From: Cherax quadricarinatus
Taxonomy: Eukaryota > Arthropoda > Malacostraca > Decapoda > Parastacidae
Assembly: GCF_038502225.1 (NCBI RefSeq)
Contig: NW_027195549.1
Coordinates: forward strand, 62,001 to 126,000
Length of the DNA: 64,000 nucleotides
Direction: 5' to 3'
This document shows, piece by piece, positions 9,626-23,584 of the stretch; position 1 is the stretch's first letter, and each line of letters starts with the position of its first letter. The notes under the pieces are model-generated. The model searched no databases. It saw only the letters and a program-made list of their open reading frames with translations, and had not been told where the DNA came from. Made by a program: the position numbers and the translations under genes.

Positions 9626-12600
9626 GTAAAGTTGGTGTTCTTAAGACAGATCTATATGTGAGGGTGGTGTTCTTAAGACATAGATTTATATGTGAGGGTG
9701 GTGTTCTTAAGACATAGATTTATATGTGAGGGTGGTGTTCTTAAGACATAGATTTATATGTGAGGGAGGTGTTCTTAAGACATAGATTTATATGTGAGGG
9801 TGGTGTTCTTAAGACAGATCTATATGTGAGGGTGGTGTTCTTAAGACATAGATTTATATGTGAGGGTGGTGTTCTTAAGACATAGATTTATATGTGAGGG
9901 TGGTGTTCTTAAGACATAGATTTATATGTGAGGGTGGTGTTCTTAAGACATAGATTTATATGTGAGGGTGGTGTTCTTAAGACATAGATCTATATGTGAG
10001 GGTGGTGTTCTTAAGACATAGATCTATATGTGAGGGTGGTGTTCTTAAAACATACATCTATATGTGAGGGTGGTGGTCTTAAGACAAAGATCTATATGTG
10101 AGGGTGGTGTTCTTAAGACATACATCTATATGTGAGGGTGGTGTTCTTAAGACATAGATCTATATGTGTTCTTAAGACATAGATCTATATGTGAGGGTTG
10201 TGTTCTTAAGACAAAGATCTATATGTGAGGGTGGTGTTCTTAAGACATAGATCTATATGTGAGGGTGGTGTTCTTAAGACAGATCTATATGTGAGGGTGG
10301 TGTTCTTAAGACATAGATCTATATGTGTGGGTGGTGTTCTTAAGACAAAGATCTATATGTGAGGGAGGTGTTCTTAAGACATAGATCTATATGTGAGGGT
10401 GGTGTTCTTAAGACAAAGATCTATATGTGAGGGTGGTGTTCTTAAGACATAGATCTATATGTGAGGGTGGTGTTCTTAAGACAAAGATCTATATGTGAGG
10501 GTGGTGTTCTTAAGACATAGATCTATATGTGAGGGTGGTGTTCTTAAGACATAGATCTATATGTGTGGGTGATGTTCTTAAGACAAAGATCTATATGTGA
10601 GGGTGATGTTCTTAAGACAAAGATCTATATGTGAGGGTGGTGTTCTTAAGATATAGATCTATATGTGAGGGTGGTGTTCCTAAGACATAGATCTATATGT
10701 GAGGGTGGTGTTCTTAAGACAAAGATCTATATGTGAGGGTGGTGTTCTTAAGACAGATCTATATGTGAGGGTGGTGTTCTTAAGACAGATCTATATGTGA
10801 GGGTGGTGTTCTTAAGACAGATCTATATGTGAGGGTGGTGTTCTTAAGACAGATCTATATGTGAGGGTGGTGTTCTTAAGACAGATCTATATGTGAGGGT
10901 GGTGTTCTTAAGACAGATCTATATGTGAGGGTGGTGTTCTTAAGACAAAGATCTATATGTGAGGGTGGTGTTCTTAAGACAGATCTATATGTGAGGGTGG
11001 TGTTCTTAAGACAGATCTATATGTGAGGGTGGTGTTCTTAAGACATAGATCTATATGTGAGGGTGGTGTTCTTAAGACATAGATCTATATGTGAGGGTGG
11101 TGTTCTTAAGACGGTGTTCTTAAGACAGATCTATATGTGAGGGTGGTGTTCTTAAGACATAGATCTATATGTGTGGGTGGTGTTCTTAAGACATAGATCT
11201 ATATGTGAGGGTGGTGTTCTTAAGACATAGATCTATATGTGAGGGTGGTGTTCTTAAGACATAGATCTATATGTGAGGGTGGTGTTCTTAAGACAAAGAT
11301 CTATATGTGAGGGTGGTGTTCTTAAGACAGATCTATATGTGAGGGTGGTGTTCTTAAGACAGATCTATATGTGAGGGTGGTGTTCTTAAGACAGATCTAT
11401 ATGTGAGGGTGGTGTTCTTAAGACAGATCTATATGTGAGGGTGGTGTTCTTAAGACAGATCTATATGTGAGGGTAGTGTTCTTAAGACAGATCTATATGT
11501 GAGGGTGGTGTTCTTAAGACAAAGATCTATATGTGAGGGTGGTGTTCTTAAGACAGATCTATATGTGAGGGTGGTGTTCTTAAGACAGATCTATATGTGA
11601 GGGTGGTGTTCTTAAGACAAAGATCTATATGTGAGGGTGGTGTTCTTAAGACAGATCTATATGTGAGGGTGGTGTTCTTAAGACATAGATCTATATGTGA
11701 GGGTGGTGTTCTTAAGACATAGATCTATATGTGAGGGTGGTGTTCTTAAGACATAGATCTATATGTGACGGTGGTGTTCTTAAGACAAAGATCTATATGT
11801 GAGGGTGGTGTTCTTAAGACAGATCTATATGTGAGGGTGGTGTTCTTAAGACAGATCTATATGTGAGGGTGGTGTTCTTAAGACAAAGATCTATATGTGA
11901 GGGTGGTGTTCTTAAGACAGATCTATATGTGAGGGTGGTGTTCTTAAGACAAAGATCTATATGTGAGGGTGGTGTTCTTAAGACAGATCTATATGTGAGG
12001 GTGGTGTTCTTAAGACAGATCTATATGTGAGGGTGGTGTTCTTAAGACAAAGATCTATATGTGAGGGTGGTGTTCTTAAGACAGATCTATATGTGAGGGT
12101 GGTGTTCTTAAGACATAGATCTATATGTGAGGGTGGTGTTCTTAAGACATAGATCTATATGTGAGGGTGGTGTTCTTAAGACATAGATCTATATGTGAGG
12201 GTGATGTTCTTAAGACAAAGATCTATATGTGAGGGTGGTGTTCTTAAGACATAGATCTATATGTGAGGGTGGTGTTCTTAAGACATAGATCTATATGTGA
12301 GGGTGGTGTTCTTAAGACATAGATCTATATGTGAGGGTGGTGTTCTTAAGATATAGATCTATATGTGAGGGTGGTGTTCTTAAGACAAAGATCTATATGT
12401 GAGGGTGATGTTCTTAAGACAAAGATCTATATGTGAGGGTGGTGTTCTTAAGATTCTTAAGACATACATCTATATGTGAGGGTGGTGTTCTTAAGACATA
12501 CATCTATATGTGAGGGTGGTGTTCTTAAGACATAGATCTATATGTGAGGGTGGTGTTCTTAAGATATAGATCTATATGTGAGGGTGGTGTTCTTAAGACA

Positions 12601-13052
12601 AAGATCTATATGTGAGGGTGATGTTCTTAAGACAAAGATCTATATGTGAGGGTGGTGTTCTTAAGACATAGATCTATATGTGAGGGTGGTGTTCTTAAGA
12701 CAGATCTATATGTGAGGGTGGTGTTCTTAAGACATAGATCTATATGTGTGGGTGGTGTTCTTAAGACATAGATCTATATGTGAGGGTGGTGTTCTTAAGA
12801 CATAGATCTATATGTGAGGGTGGTGTTCTTAAGACATAGATCTATATGTGAGGGTGGTGTTCTTAAGACATACATCTATATGTGAGGGTGGTGTTCTTAA
12901 GACATAGATCTATATGTGAGGGTGGTGTTCTTAAGACAAAGATCTATATGTGAGGGTGGTGTTCTTAAGACATACATCTATATGTGAGGGTGGTGTTCTT
13001 AAGACATAGATCTATATGTGAGGGTGGTGTTCTTAAAACATAGATCTACAAG
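9626..13052. repeat. 34-bp/31-bp satellite array, about 100 copies
   Basis: The unit TGTTCTTAAGACATAGATCT + ATATGTGAGGGTGG (34 bp) alternates with a 31-bp form lacking three bases (GACAGATC) and a GACAAAGATC form. Each unit holds the 10-bp palindrome ATAGATCTAT or its AGATCT core. Early copies have GATTTA instead of GATCTA. Blocks of the short form (for example 10,744-11,030 and 11,320-11,600) recur in the same order with the same long-form interruptions, so there is higher-order structure. No long open frame exists. Confidence 0.95.
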
Positions 13053-13217
13053 AGAGACACTGGGGTCAGTAATGTAGATCTGTGTAAGTTCTATGTAAGC
13101 TACCAGGATTAGCTAAAAAAAATTATTATACTATTTTGTTAAGCCTTTATTTCAAGAATATTAAAAGAAATTATGTTCAGTATAAATGTTTATGTAATAC
13201 ATGTTGTATTATAATAA

Positions 13218-16200
13218 TACTTGTGGTCAGTGGTGGCTCGTGTATACTTGTGGTCAGTGGTGGCTCGTGTATACTTGTGGTCAGTGGTGGCTCGTGTATA
13301 CTTGTGGTCAGTAGTGGCTTGTGTATACATGTGGTCAGTGGTGGCTCGTGTATACTTGTGGTCAGTGGTGGCTTGTGTATACTTGTGGTCAGTGGTGGCT
13401 CATGTATACTTGTAGTCAGTAGTGGCTCGTGTATACTTGTGGTCAGTGGTGGCTTGTGTATACTTGTGGTCAGTGGTGGCTCATGTATACTTGTGGTCAG
13501 TGGTGGCTCATGTATACTTGTGGTCAGTGGTGGCTCGTGTATACTTGGGGTCAATGGTGGCTTGTGTATACTTGTGGTCAGTGGTGGCTCGTGTATACTT
13601 GTGGTCAGTGGTGGCTTGTGTATACTTGTGGTCAGTGGTGGCTCATGTATACTTGTGGTCAGTGGTGGATCGTGTATACTTGTGGTCAATGGTGGCTCGT
13701 GTATACTTGTGGTCAGTGGTGCCTCGTGTATACTTGTGGTCAGTGGTGGCTCGTGTATACTTGTGGTCAGTGGTGACTCATGTATACTTGTGGTCAGTGG
13801 TGGCTCGTGTATACTTGTGGTCAGTGGTGGCTCATGTATACTTGTGGTCAGTGGTGGCTCGTGTATACTGGTGGTCAGTGGTGGCTCATGTATACTTGTG
13901 ATCAATGGTGGCTCATGTATACTTGTGGTCAGTGGTGGCTCATGTATACTTGTGGTCAGTGGTGGCTCGTTTATACTTGTGGTCAGTGGTGCTCGTGTAT
14001 ACTTGTGGTCAGTGGTGGCTCATGTATACTTGTGATCAGTGGTGGCTCGTGTATACTTGTGGTCAGTGGTGGCTCGTTTATATTTGTGGTCAGTGGTGCT
14101 TGTGTATATTTGTGATCAGTGGTGGCTCGTGTATACTTGTGGTCAGTGGTGGCTCGTGTATACTTGTGATCAGTGGTGGCTGGTGTATACTTGTGATCAG
14201 TGGTGGCTCACGTATACTTGTGGTCAGTGGTGGCTCGTTTATACTTGTGGTCAGTGGTGCTCCTGTATACTTGTGATCAGTGGTGGCTCGTGTATACTTG
14301 TGGTCAGTGGTGGCTCGTGAATACTTGTGGTCAGTGGTGGCTCGTGTATACTTGGGGTCAGTGGTGGCTTGTGTATACTTGTGGTCAGTGGTGGCTCGTG
14401 TATACTTGTGGTCAGTGGTGGCTTGTGTATACTTGTGGTCAGTGGTGGCTCATGTATACTTGAGGTCAGTGGTGGCTCGTGAATACTTGTGGTCAATGGT
14501 GGCTCGTGTATACTTGTGGTCAGTGGTGCCTCGTGTATACTTGTGGTCAGTGGTGGCTCGTGTATACTTGCGGACAGTGGGGGCTCGTGTATACTTGTGG
14601 ACAGTGGCGGCTCGTGTATACTTGTGGTCAGTGGTGGCTCGTGTATACTTGTGGTCAGTGGTGGCTAGTGTATACTTGTGGTCAGTGGTGGCTCATGCAT
14701 ACTTGTGGTCAGTGGTGGCTCGTGTATACTTGTGGAGAGTGGTGGCTCGTTTATACTTGTGGTCAGTGGTGCTCGTGTATACTTATGGTCAGTGGTGGCT
14801 CGTGTATACTTGTGATCAGTGGTGGCTCGTGTATACTTGTGGTCAGTGGTGGCTCGTTTATACTTGTGGTCAGTGGTGCTCGTGTATACTTGTGATCAGT
14901 GGTGGCTCGTGTATACTTGTGGTCAGTGGTGGCTCGTTTATACTTGTGGTCAGTGGTGCTCGTGTATACTTGTGATCAGTGGTGGCTTGTGTATACTTGT
15001 GGTCAGTGGTGGCTCGTGTATACTTGTGATCAGTGGTGGCTCGTGTATACTTGTGGTCAGTGGTGGCTCGTTTATACTTGTGGTCAGTGGTGGCTCGTGT
15101 ATACTTGTGATCAGTGGTGGCTCGTGTATACTTGTGGTCAGTGGTGGCTCGTGTATACTTGTGGTCAGTGGTGGCTCGTGTATACTTGTAGTCAGTGGTG
15201 GCTCGTGTATACTTGTGGTCAGTGGTGGCTTGTGTATACTTGTGATCAGTGGTGGCTAGTGTATACTTGTGGTCAGTGATGGCTCGTGTATACTTGTGGT
15301 CAGTGGTGGCTTGTGTATACTTGTGGTCAGTGGTGGCTCGTGTATACTTGTGGTCAGTGGTGGCTCGTTTATACTTGTGGTCAGTGGTGCTCGTGTATAC
15401 TTGTGGTCAGTGGTGGCTCATGTATACTTGTGATCAGTGGTGGCTCGAGTATACTTGTGGTCAGTGGTGGCTCGTTTATACTTGTGGTCAGTGGTGCTCG
15501 TGTATACTTGTGATCAGTGGTGGCTCGTGTATACTTGTGGTCAGTGGTGGTTCGTGTATACTTGTGATCAGTGGTAGCTCGTGTATACTTGTGATTAGTG
15601 GTGGCTCATGTATACTTGTGGTCAGTAGTGGCTCGTTTATACTTGTGGTCAGTTGTGGCTCATGTATACTTGTGGTCAGGGGTGGCTCGTGTATACTTGT
15701 GGTCAGTGGTGGTTCGTGTATACTTGTGGTCAGTGGTGGCTCGTGTATACTTGTGGTCAGTGGTGACTCATGTATACTTGTGGTCAGTGGTGGCTCGTGT
15801 ATACTTGTGGTCAGTGGTGGCTCGTGTATACTTGTGGTCAGTGGTGGTTCGTGTATACTTGTGGTCAGTGGTGGCTCGTGTATACTTGTGGTCAGTGGTG
15901 GCTCATGTATACTTGTGATCAGTGGTGGCTCGTGTATACTTGTGGTCAGTGGTGGCTCGTGTATACTTGTGGTCAGTGGTGGCTCGTTTATACTTGTGGT
16001 CAGTGGTGCTCGTGTATACTTGTGGTCAGTGGTGGCTCGTGTATACTTGTGATCAGTGGTGGCTCGTGTATACTTGTGGTCAGTGGTGGCTCGTTTATAC
16101 TTGTGGTCAGTGGTGCTTGTGTATACTTGTGATCAGTGGTGGCTCGTATATACTTGTGGTAAGTGGTGGCTCGTGTATACTTGTGATCAGTGGTAGCTCG

Positions 16201-19200
16201 TGTATACTTGTGATCAGTGGTGGCTCGTGTATACTTGTGGTCAGTGGTGGCTCGTTTATACTTGTGGTCAGTGGTGCTCATGTATACTTGTGATCAGTGG
16301 TGGCTCGTGTATACTTGTGGTCAGTGGTGGCTCGTGTATACTTGTGATCAGTGGTGGCTCGTGTATACTTGTGGTCAGTGGTGGCTTGTTTATACTTGTG
16401 GTCAGTGAAGGCTCGAGTATACTTGTGATCAGTGGTGGCTCGTGTATACTTGTGGTCAGTGGTGGCTCGTGTATACTTGTGGTCAGTGGTGGCTCGCATA
16501 TACTTGTGATCAGTGGTGGCTCGCATATACTTGTGGTCAGTGGTGGCTCGTGTATACTTGTGGTCAGTGGTGGCTCATTTATACTTGTGATCAGTGGTGG
16601 CTCGTGTATACTTGTGATCAGTGGTGGCTCGTGTATACTTGTGGTCAGTGGTGGCTCGTTTATACCTGTGGTCAGTGGTGCTAATGTATACTTGTGATCA
16701 GTGGTGGCTCATGCATACTTGTGGACAGTGGTGGCTCGTGTATACTTGTGGTCAGTGGTGGCTCATTTATACTTGTGATCAGTGGTGGCTCGTGCATACT
16801 TGTGGTCAGTGGTGCTCATGTATACTTTTGATCAGTGGTGGCTCGTGTATATTTGTGGTCAGTGGTGCTCGTGTATACTTGTGGTCAGTGGTGGCTCGTG
16901 TATACTTGTGGTCAGTGGTGGCTCGTGTATACTTGTGGTCAGTGGTGCTCGTGTATACTTGTGGTCAGTGGTGCTCGTGTATACTTGTGGTCAGTGGTGG
17001 CTCGTGTATACTTGTGGTCAGTGGTGCTCGTGTATACTTGTGGTCAGTGGTGGCTCGTGTATACTTGTGGTCAGTGGTGGCTCGTGTATACTTGTGGTCA
17101 GTGGTGGCTCGCGTATACTTGTGATCAGTGGTGGTTCGTGTATACTTGTGGTCAGTGGTGGCTCGTGTATACTTGTGATCAGTGGTGGCTCGTGTATACT
17201 TGTGGTCAGTGGTGGCTCGTTTATACCTGTGGTCAGTGGTGCTCATGTATACTTGTGATCACTGGTGGCTCGTGTATACTTGTGGTCAGTGGTGGCTCGT
17301 GTATACTTGTGGTCAGTGGTGGCTCGTTTATACTTGTGGTCAGTGGTGGCTCATGTATACTTGTGGTCAGTGGTGCTCATGTATACTTGTGGTCAGTGGT
17401 GGCTCGTGTATACTTGTGGTCAGTGGTGGCTCGTGTATACTTGTGGTCAGTGGTGCTCGTGTATACTTGTGGTCAGTGGTGGCTCGTGTATACTTGTGGT
17501 CAGTGGTGCTCGTGTATACTTGTGGTCAGTGGTGCTCGTGTATACTTGTGGTCAGTGGTGGCTCATGTATACTTGTGGTCAGTGGTGGCTCATGTATACT
17601 TGTGGTCAGTGGTGCTCGTGTATACTTGTGGTCAGTGGTGGCTCGTGTATACTTGTGGTCAGTGGTGCTCGTGTATACTTGTGGTCAGTGGTGCTCGTGT
17701 ATACTTGTGGTCAGTGGTGGCTTGTGTATACTTGTGGTCAATGGTGGCTCGTGTATACTTGTGGTCAGAGGTGCTCGTGTATACTTGTGGTCAGTGGTGC
17801 CTCATGTATACTTGCGGTCAGTGGTGCTCGTGTATTCTTGTGGTCAGTGGTGTTTGTGTATACTTGTGGTCAGTGGTGCTCATGTATACTTGTGATCAGT
17901 GGTGGCTCGTGTATACTTGTGGTCAGTGGTGGCTCGTGTATACTTTTGGTCAGTGGTGGCTCGTTTATACTTGTGGTCAGTGGTGCTCGTGTATACTTGT
18001 GGTCAGTGGTGGCTCGTGTATACTTGTGGTCAGTGGTGGCTCGTGTATACTTGTGGTCAGTGGTGCTCGTGTATACTTGTGGTCAGTGGTGGCTCGTGTA
18101 TGCTTGTGGTCAGTGGTGCTCGTGTATACTTGTGGTCAGTGGTGGCTCGCGTATACTTGTGGTCAGTGGTGGCTCGTGTATACTTGTGGTCAGTGGTGGC
18201 TCGTGTATACTTGTGATCAGTGGTGGCTCGTGTATACTTGTGGTCAGTGGTGGCTCGTGTATACTTGTGGTCAGTGGTGGCTCGTTTATACTTGTGGTCA
18301 GTGGTGGCTGTGTATACTTGTGGTCAGTGGTGGCTGTATACTTGTGGTCAGTGGTGGCTCGTGTATACTTGTGCTCAGTGGTGGCTCGTGTATACTTGTG
18401 GTCAGTGGTGGCTCGTGTATACTTGTGATCAGTGGTGGCTGTGTATACTTGTGGTCAGTGGTGGCTCGTGTATACTTGTGGTCAGTGGTGGCTCGTGTAT
18501 ACTTGTGGTCAGTGGTGGTTCGTGTATACTTGTGGTCAGTGGTGGCTCGTGTATACTTGTGGTCAGTGGTGGCTCGTTTATATTTGTGGTCAGTGGTGGC
18601 TCGTGTATACTTGTGGTCAGGGGTGGCTCGTGTATACTTGTGGTCAGTGGTGGATCGTGTATACTTGTGGTCAGTGGTGGCTCGTGTATACTTGTGGTCA
18701 GTGGTGGCTCATTTATACTTGTGGTCAGTGGTGGCTCGTGTATACTTGTGGTCAGTGGTGGCTCGTGTATACTTGTGGTCAGTGGTGGTTCATCTATACT
18801 TGTGGTCAGTGGTGGCTCTTGTATACTTGTGTTCAGTGGTGGCTCGTGTATACTTGTGGACAGTGGTGGCTCCTGTATACTTGTGGTCAGTGGGGGCTCG
18901 TGTATACTTGTGGTCAGTGGTGGCTCGTGTATACTTGTGGTCAGTGGTGGCTCGTGTATACTTGTGGTCAGTGGTGGCTCGTGTATACTTGTGGTCAGTG
19001 GTGCTCGTGTATACTTGTGGTCAGTGGTGGCTCGTGTATACTTGTGGTCAGTGGTGGCTCGTGTATACTTGTGGTCAGTGGTGGCTCGTGTATACTTGTG
19101 GTCAGTGGTGGCTCGTGTATACTTGTGGTCAGTGGTGGCTGGTGTATACTTGTGGTCAGTGGTGGCTCGTGTATACTTGTGGTCAGTGGTGGCTCGCTCA

Positions 19201-21459
19201 GTGGTGGCTGTATACTTGTGGTCAGTGGTGGCTCGTGTATACTTGTGGTCAGTGGTGGCTAGTGTATACTTGTGGTCAGTGGTGGCTCGTGTATACTTGT
19301 GGTCAGTGGTGGCTCGTGTATACTTGTGGTCAGTGGTGGCTCGTGTATACTTGTGGTCAGTGGTGGCTCGTGTATACTTGTGGTCAGTGGTGGCTCGTGT
19401 ATACTTGTGGTCAGTGGTGGCTCATGTATACTTGTGATCAGTGGTGGCTCGTGTATACTTGTGGTCAGTGGTGGCTCATGTATACTTGTGGTCAGTGGTG
19501 GCTCGTTTATACTTGTGGTCAGTGGTGGCTCGTGTATACTTGTGGTCAGTGGTGCTCGTGTATACTTGTGGTCAGTGGTGGCTCATGTATACTTGTGGTC
19601 AGTGGTGGCTCATGTATACTTGTGGTCAGTGGTGCTCGTGTATACTTGTGGTCAGTGGTGGTGTATACTTGTGGTCAGTGGTGGCTCGTGTATACTTGTG
19701 GTCAGTGGTGCTCGTGTATACTTGTGGTCAGTGGTGGCTCGTGTATACTTGTGGTCAGTGGTGCTCGTGTATACTTGTGGTCAGTGGTGGCTCGTGTATA
19801 CTGGTGTGGTCTCGTGTATAGTCAGGTGCTCGTGTATACTTGTGGTCAGTGGTGGCTCGTGTATACTTGTGGTCAGTGGTGGCTCGTGTATACTTGTGGT
19901 CAGTGGTGCTCGTGTATACTTGTGGTCAGTGGTGGCTGTATACTTGTGGTCAGTGGTGGCTCGTGTATACTTGTGGTCAGTGGTGGCTCGTGTATACTTC
20001 AGTGGGCTCGTGTATACTTGTGGTCAGTGGTGGCTCGTGTATACTTCAGTGGTGCTCGTGTATACTTGTGTCAGTGGCTCGTGTATACTTGTGGTCAGTG
20101 GTGCTCGTGTATACTTGTGGTCAGTGGTGGCTCGTGTATACTTGTGGTCAGTGGTGCTCGTGTATACTTGTGGTCAGTGGTGCTCGTGTATACTTGTGGT
20201 CAGTGGTGGCTCGTGTATACTTGTGGTCAGTGGTGGTTTGTGTATACTTGTGGTCAGTGGTGCTCGTGTATACTTGTGGTCAGTGGTGGCTCGTGTATAC
20301 TTGTGGTCAGTGGTGGCTCGCATATACTTGTGATCAGTGGTGGCTCGTGTATACTTGTGGTCAGTGGTGGCTCGTTTATACTTGTGGTCAGTAGTGCTCA
20401 TGTATACTTGTGGTCAGTGGTGGCTCGTGTATACTTGTGGTCAGTGGTGCTCGTGTATACTTGTGGTCAGTGGTGGCTCGTGTATACTTGTGGTGTGTGT
20501 ATACTTGTGGTCAGTGGTGGCTCGTGTATACTTGTGGTCAGTGGTGGCTCGTGTATACTTGTGGTCAGTGGTGGCTCGTGTATACTTGTGGTCAGTGGTG
20601 GCTCGTGTATACTTGTGATCAGTGGTGGCTCGTGTATACTTGTGGTCAGTGGTGGCTCGTTTATACCTGTGGTCAGTGGTGCTCATGTATACTTGTGATC
20701 AGTGGTGGCTCGTGTATACTTGTGGTCAGTGGTGGCTCGTGTATACTTGTGGTCAGTGGTGGCTCGTTTATACTTGTGGTCAGTGGTGGCTCGTGTATAC
20801 TTGTGGTCAGTGGTGCTCGTGTATACTTGTGGTCAGTGGTGGCTCGTGTATACTTGTGGTCAGTGGTGGCTCGTGTATACTTGTGGTCAGTGGTGGCTCG
20901 TGTATACTTGTGGTCAGTGGTGGCTCGTGTATACTTGTGGTCAGTGGTGCTCGTGTATACTTGTGGTCAGTGGTGGCTCGTGTATACTTGTGGTCAGTGG
21001 TGGCTCGTGTATACTTGTGGTCAGTGGTGCTCGTGTATACTTGTGGTCAGTGGTGGCTCGTGTATACTTGTGGTCAGTGGTGGCTCGTGTATACTTGTGG
21101 TCAGTGGTGCTCGTGTATACTTGTGGTCAGTGGTGCTCGTGTATACTTGTGGTCAGTGGTGGCTCGTGTATACTTGTGGTCAGTGGTGGCTCGTGTATAC
21201 TTGTGGTCAGAGGTGCTCGTGTATACTTGTGGTCAGTGGTGGCTCATGTATACTTGCGGTCAGTGGTGCTCGTGTATACTTGTGGTCAGTGGTGTTTGTG
21301 TATACTTGTGGTCAGTGGTGCTCGTGTATACTTGTGGTCAGTGGTGCTCGTGTATAATTGTGGTCAGTGGTGCTCGTGTATACTTGTGGTCAGTGGTGCT
21401 CGTGTATAATTGTGGTCAGTGGTGGCTCGTGTATACTTGTGGTCAGTGGTGCTCGCATA
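13218..21459. repeat. 27-bp GT-rich satellite array, about 300 copies, 8.2 kb
   Basis: The consensus is CTTGTGGTCAGTGGTGGCTC + GTGTATA. A frequent 26-bp form has lost one G (GGTGCTC). Recurrent point variants are CTCGTTTATA, CTCATGTATA, CTTGTGATCAG and CTTGTGTATA. The plus strand is strongly G/T-rich over the whole array. Variants occur in repeating orders, indicating higher-order units that were copied as blocks. Copy-to-copy divergence is least between about 17.3 and 21.4 kb. Very long ORFs arise because 27 is a multiple of three; frequent 26-bp units shift the frame, which argues against coding. Confidence 0.95.
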
Positions 21460-23584
21460 TAGGTCATGAGGAACTGCAACACTCACTATTTTAACTCAAT
21501 ATTATCAATAACATTCAATATAATGAGCATCTATTTCTTTAATTCTTTCTTTATATTTGTACATTATGTAATCCTTAAGCTTAATGTCAGCAGATATCCC
21601 CTGGTACAGTGGACCCTGGTACAGTGGACCCCCGAGTTTCCTGAGCCTCGCACTTCATGAATTTTGACTTTCGGCAACTCTTTTCGTCAAAATAAAGCCT
21701 CGCCGCTTGTTATTTGCCTCACAATTCATCCATCGTATGGGACATGTCCATGCTGCCAGGAGAGGCTGGGCACACAAAGGCTCCCACACAACATTCAGAG
21801 TCAGTGTGGCATGATTTGTGGGTGAGTGACCATTACTACATGGGTTCATACAATATATTTCATAATAATCATAGTGCCAGCCCTTTAGTAAAGAAGGAAA
21901 GAAACATGACAGAATTCAAGAAAAAACTCATAGCAAAGTACCACAGAGGAGGAGGAAGAGTGGGGAGAATATGCCTTCTTCAGTGATTCTACAATATGTA
22001 AGATACTAAAGCAGTAGGTATCAATGAAGACCATAGTGCCAGCCAGCAATAAAGTGTAGCATTAACAGTGTAGCAAGTAAGTGATGTGTTTAACCCTTTC
22101 AGGGTCCCCAGGCCCTCTCCTAGACTTGTTCTCAGGGTTGCCCAAATTTCAAAAAAAAAAAAAAACCTTCTTATGAAAAGATAATCTTTTCTCGATCATA
22201 ATGACACCAAAAGTATAAAATTTGATGGAAAACTTATGGAATTATGCTCTCGCAAAATTAATGATCTCGACAATGTTTATGCATCGGTGATTTTGCCCAC
22301 TTTGAGCCCTATTTTCGGCCAATTCCAGTGTACTAGTTGACAAAAATCATAACTATTTTGCTAGAACTCCATTTTTTTCTATCGAATGAGTACAAGAAAC
22401 CACCCATTTATGGATTTCAACTATCCAAGACAGTGGTCAGAATTTAGCAATTTTACCAATTTCATACAAATTTCAAAAGATGCCAATTTCCAAACAGGGT
22501 CCAAAATAAACAAGAAAGACATTCCTGGCACTAAAGTAACATTTCCTCTGTTCATTAGTCATGTCCCCATGCCCCTCTTACATTTTTTTGCTTTCCACTT
22601 TGAATTTTTATTCTCGCAAAAAAATAGAAGGTTTACTGTTATGCAGACTACTGCATTAGTGTAGAAATGGTATAAATAATATCGGCGCACTTGTGAAAGA
22701 ATATCAGACTCAACAGTTGACATATATTGGACGCTTAGCATGATTTGTTTACTTTTGAACTTCGGTAAAAATCGAACATTTCTGCTACTTTGAGCTCAAT
22801 TTCAAGGTACTTTTCATTGTGAAACCAATCAAAATCATCTCTATTTCTGTAATATGTCTTCCATTCTATAAAATGAGAACAGGAAAACTAGAATACAACT
22901 ATAAATACCATACGAAAATACAGTGCAAAGTTGCTGTTTTAATTAAAAAACACGGTCAAAGTTTTTTTTTCTCATTATGCACTGTGTGCTGCAGGATTTT
23001 TCTTATACTGCACACACTGACCACACAAACCCATTCTTTCATATGTAGGCCTACTTGCTTTCTCTCACTAGATTTGAGGGCACTAGAATTTAGGCGTACA
23101 GTGGACCCCCGCATAGCGACTTTAATCCGTGCAAGAGGGCTCATTGTTATGCGAAATGATCGGTATGCGAATGAATTTTCCCCATAAGAAATAATGGAAA
23201 TCAAATTAATCCGTGCAAGACACCCAAAAGTATGAAAAAAATTTTTTTACCACATGAAATATACATTTTCCTACACACAAAGATAAGGATACATGCACAA
23301 TAGTAGAGTAGTACATGCACAATATATATTGTGCATGTACTACTCTACTAAATGAAGAATAAATGACACTTACCTTTATTGAAGATGCAGCAATGACTGA
23401 TGAGACACTGTGTCCTGGGAGTGCCTTTTCCTCCTGAGTACTGTAGGTCCTGTTTGGCATTTTCTTCCAGAACAGGCCTTATCACACTGTGTATGCCACT
23501 ACGATTCTTAAATCTCTCAAACCAACCTTTGCTGGCTTTAAATTCACCAATATGAGCACTAGTTCCAGGCATTTTTCCCTGTTC

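Noticed and set aside
9626..13052. CRISPR-like array
   Set aside because: Units are contiguous with no unique spacers, and the window is eukaryotic.
13177..13905. Minus-strand repetitive peptide (TSIHEPPLT repeats)
   Set aside because: Same satellite read in reverse; no start context, no non-repetitive domain.
16835..20698. A 1,287-codon open reading frame and many overlapping ones in the 13.2-21.5 kb region
   Set aside because: They are generated by a 27-bp satellite whose period is a multiple of three and which lacks stops in several frames on both strands. 26-bp units move the peptide between frames, which a real gene would not tolerate.
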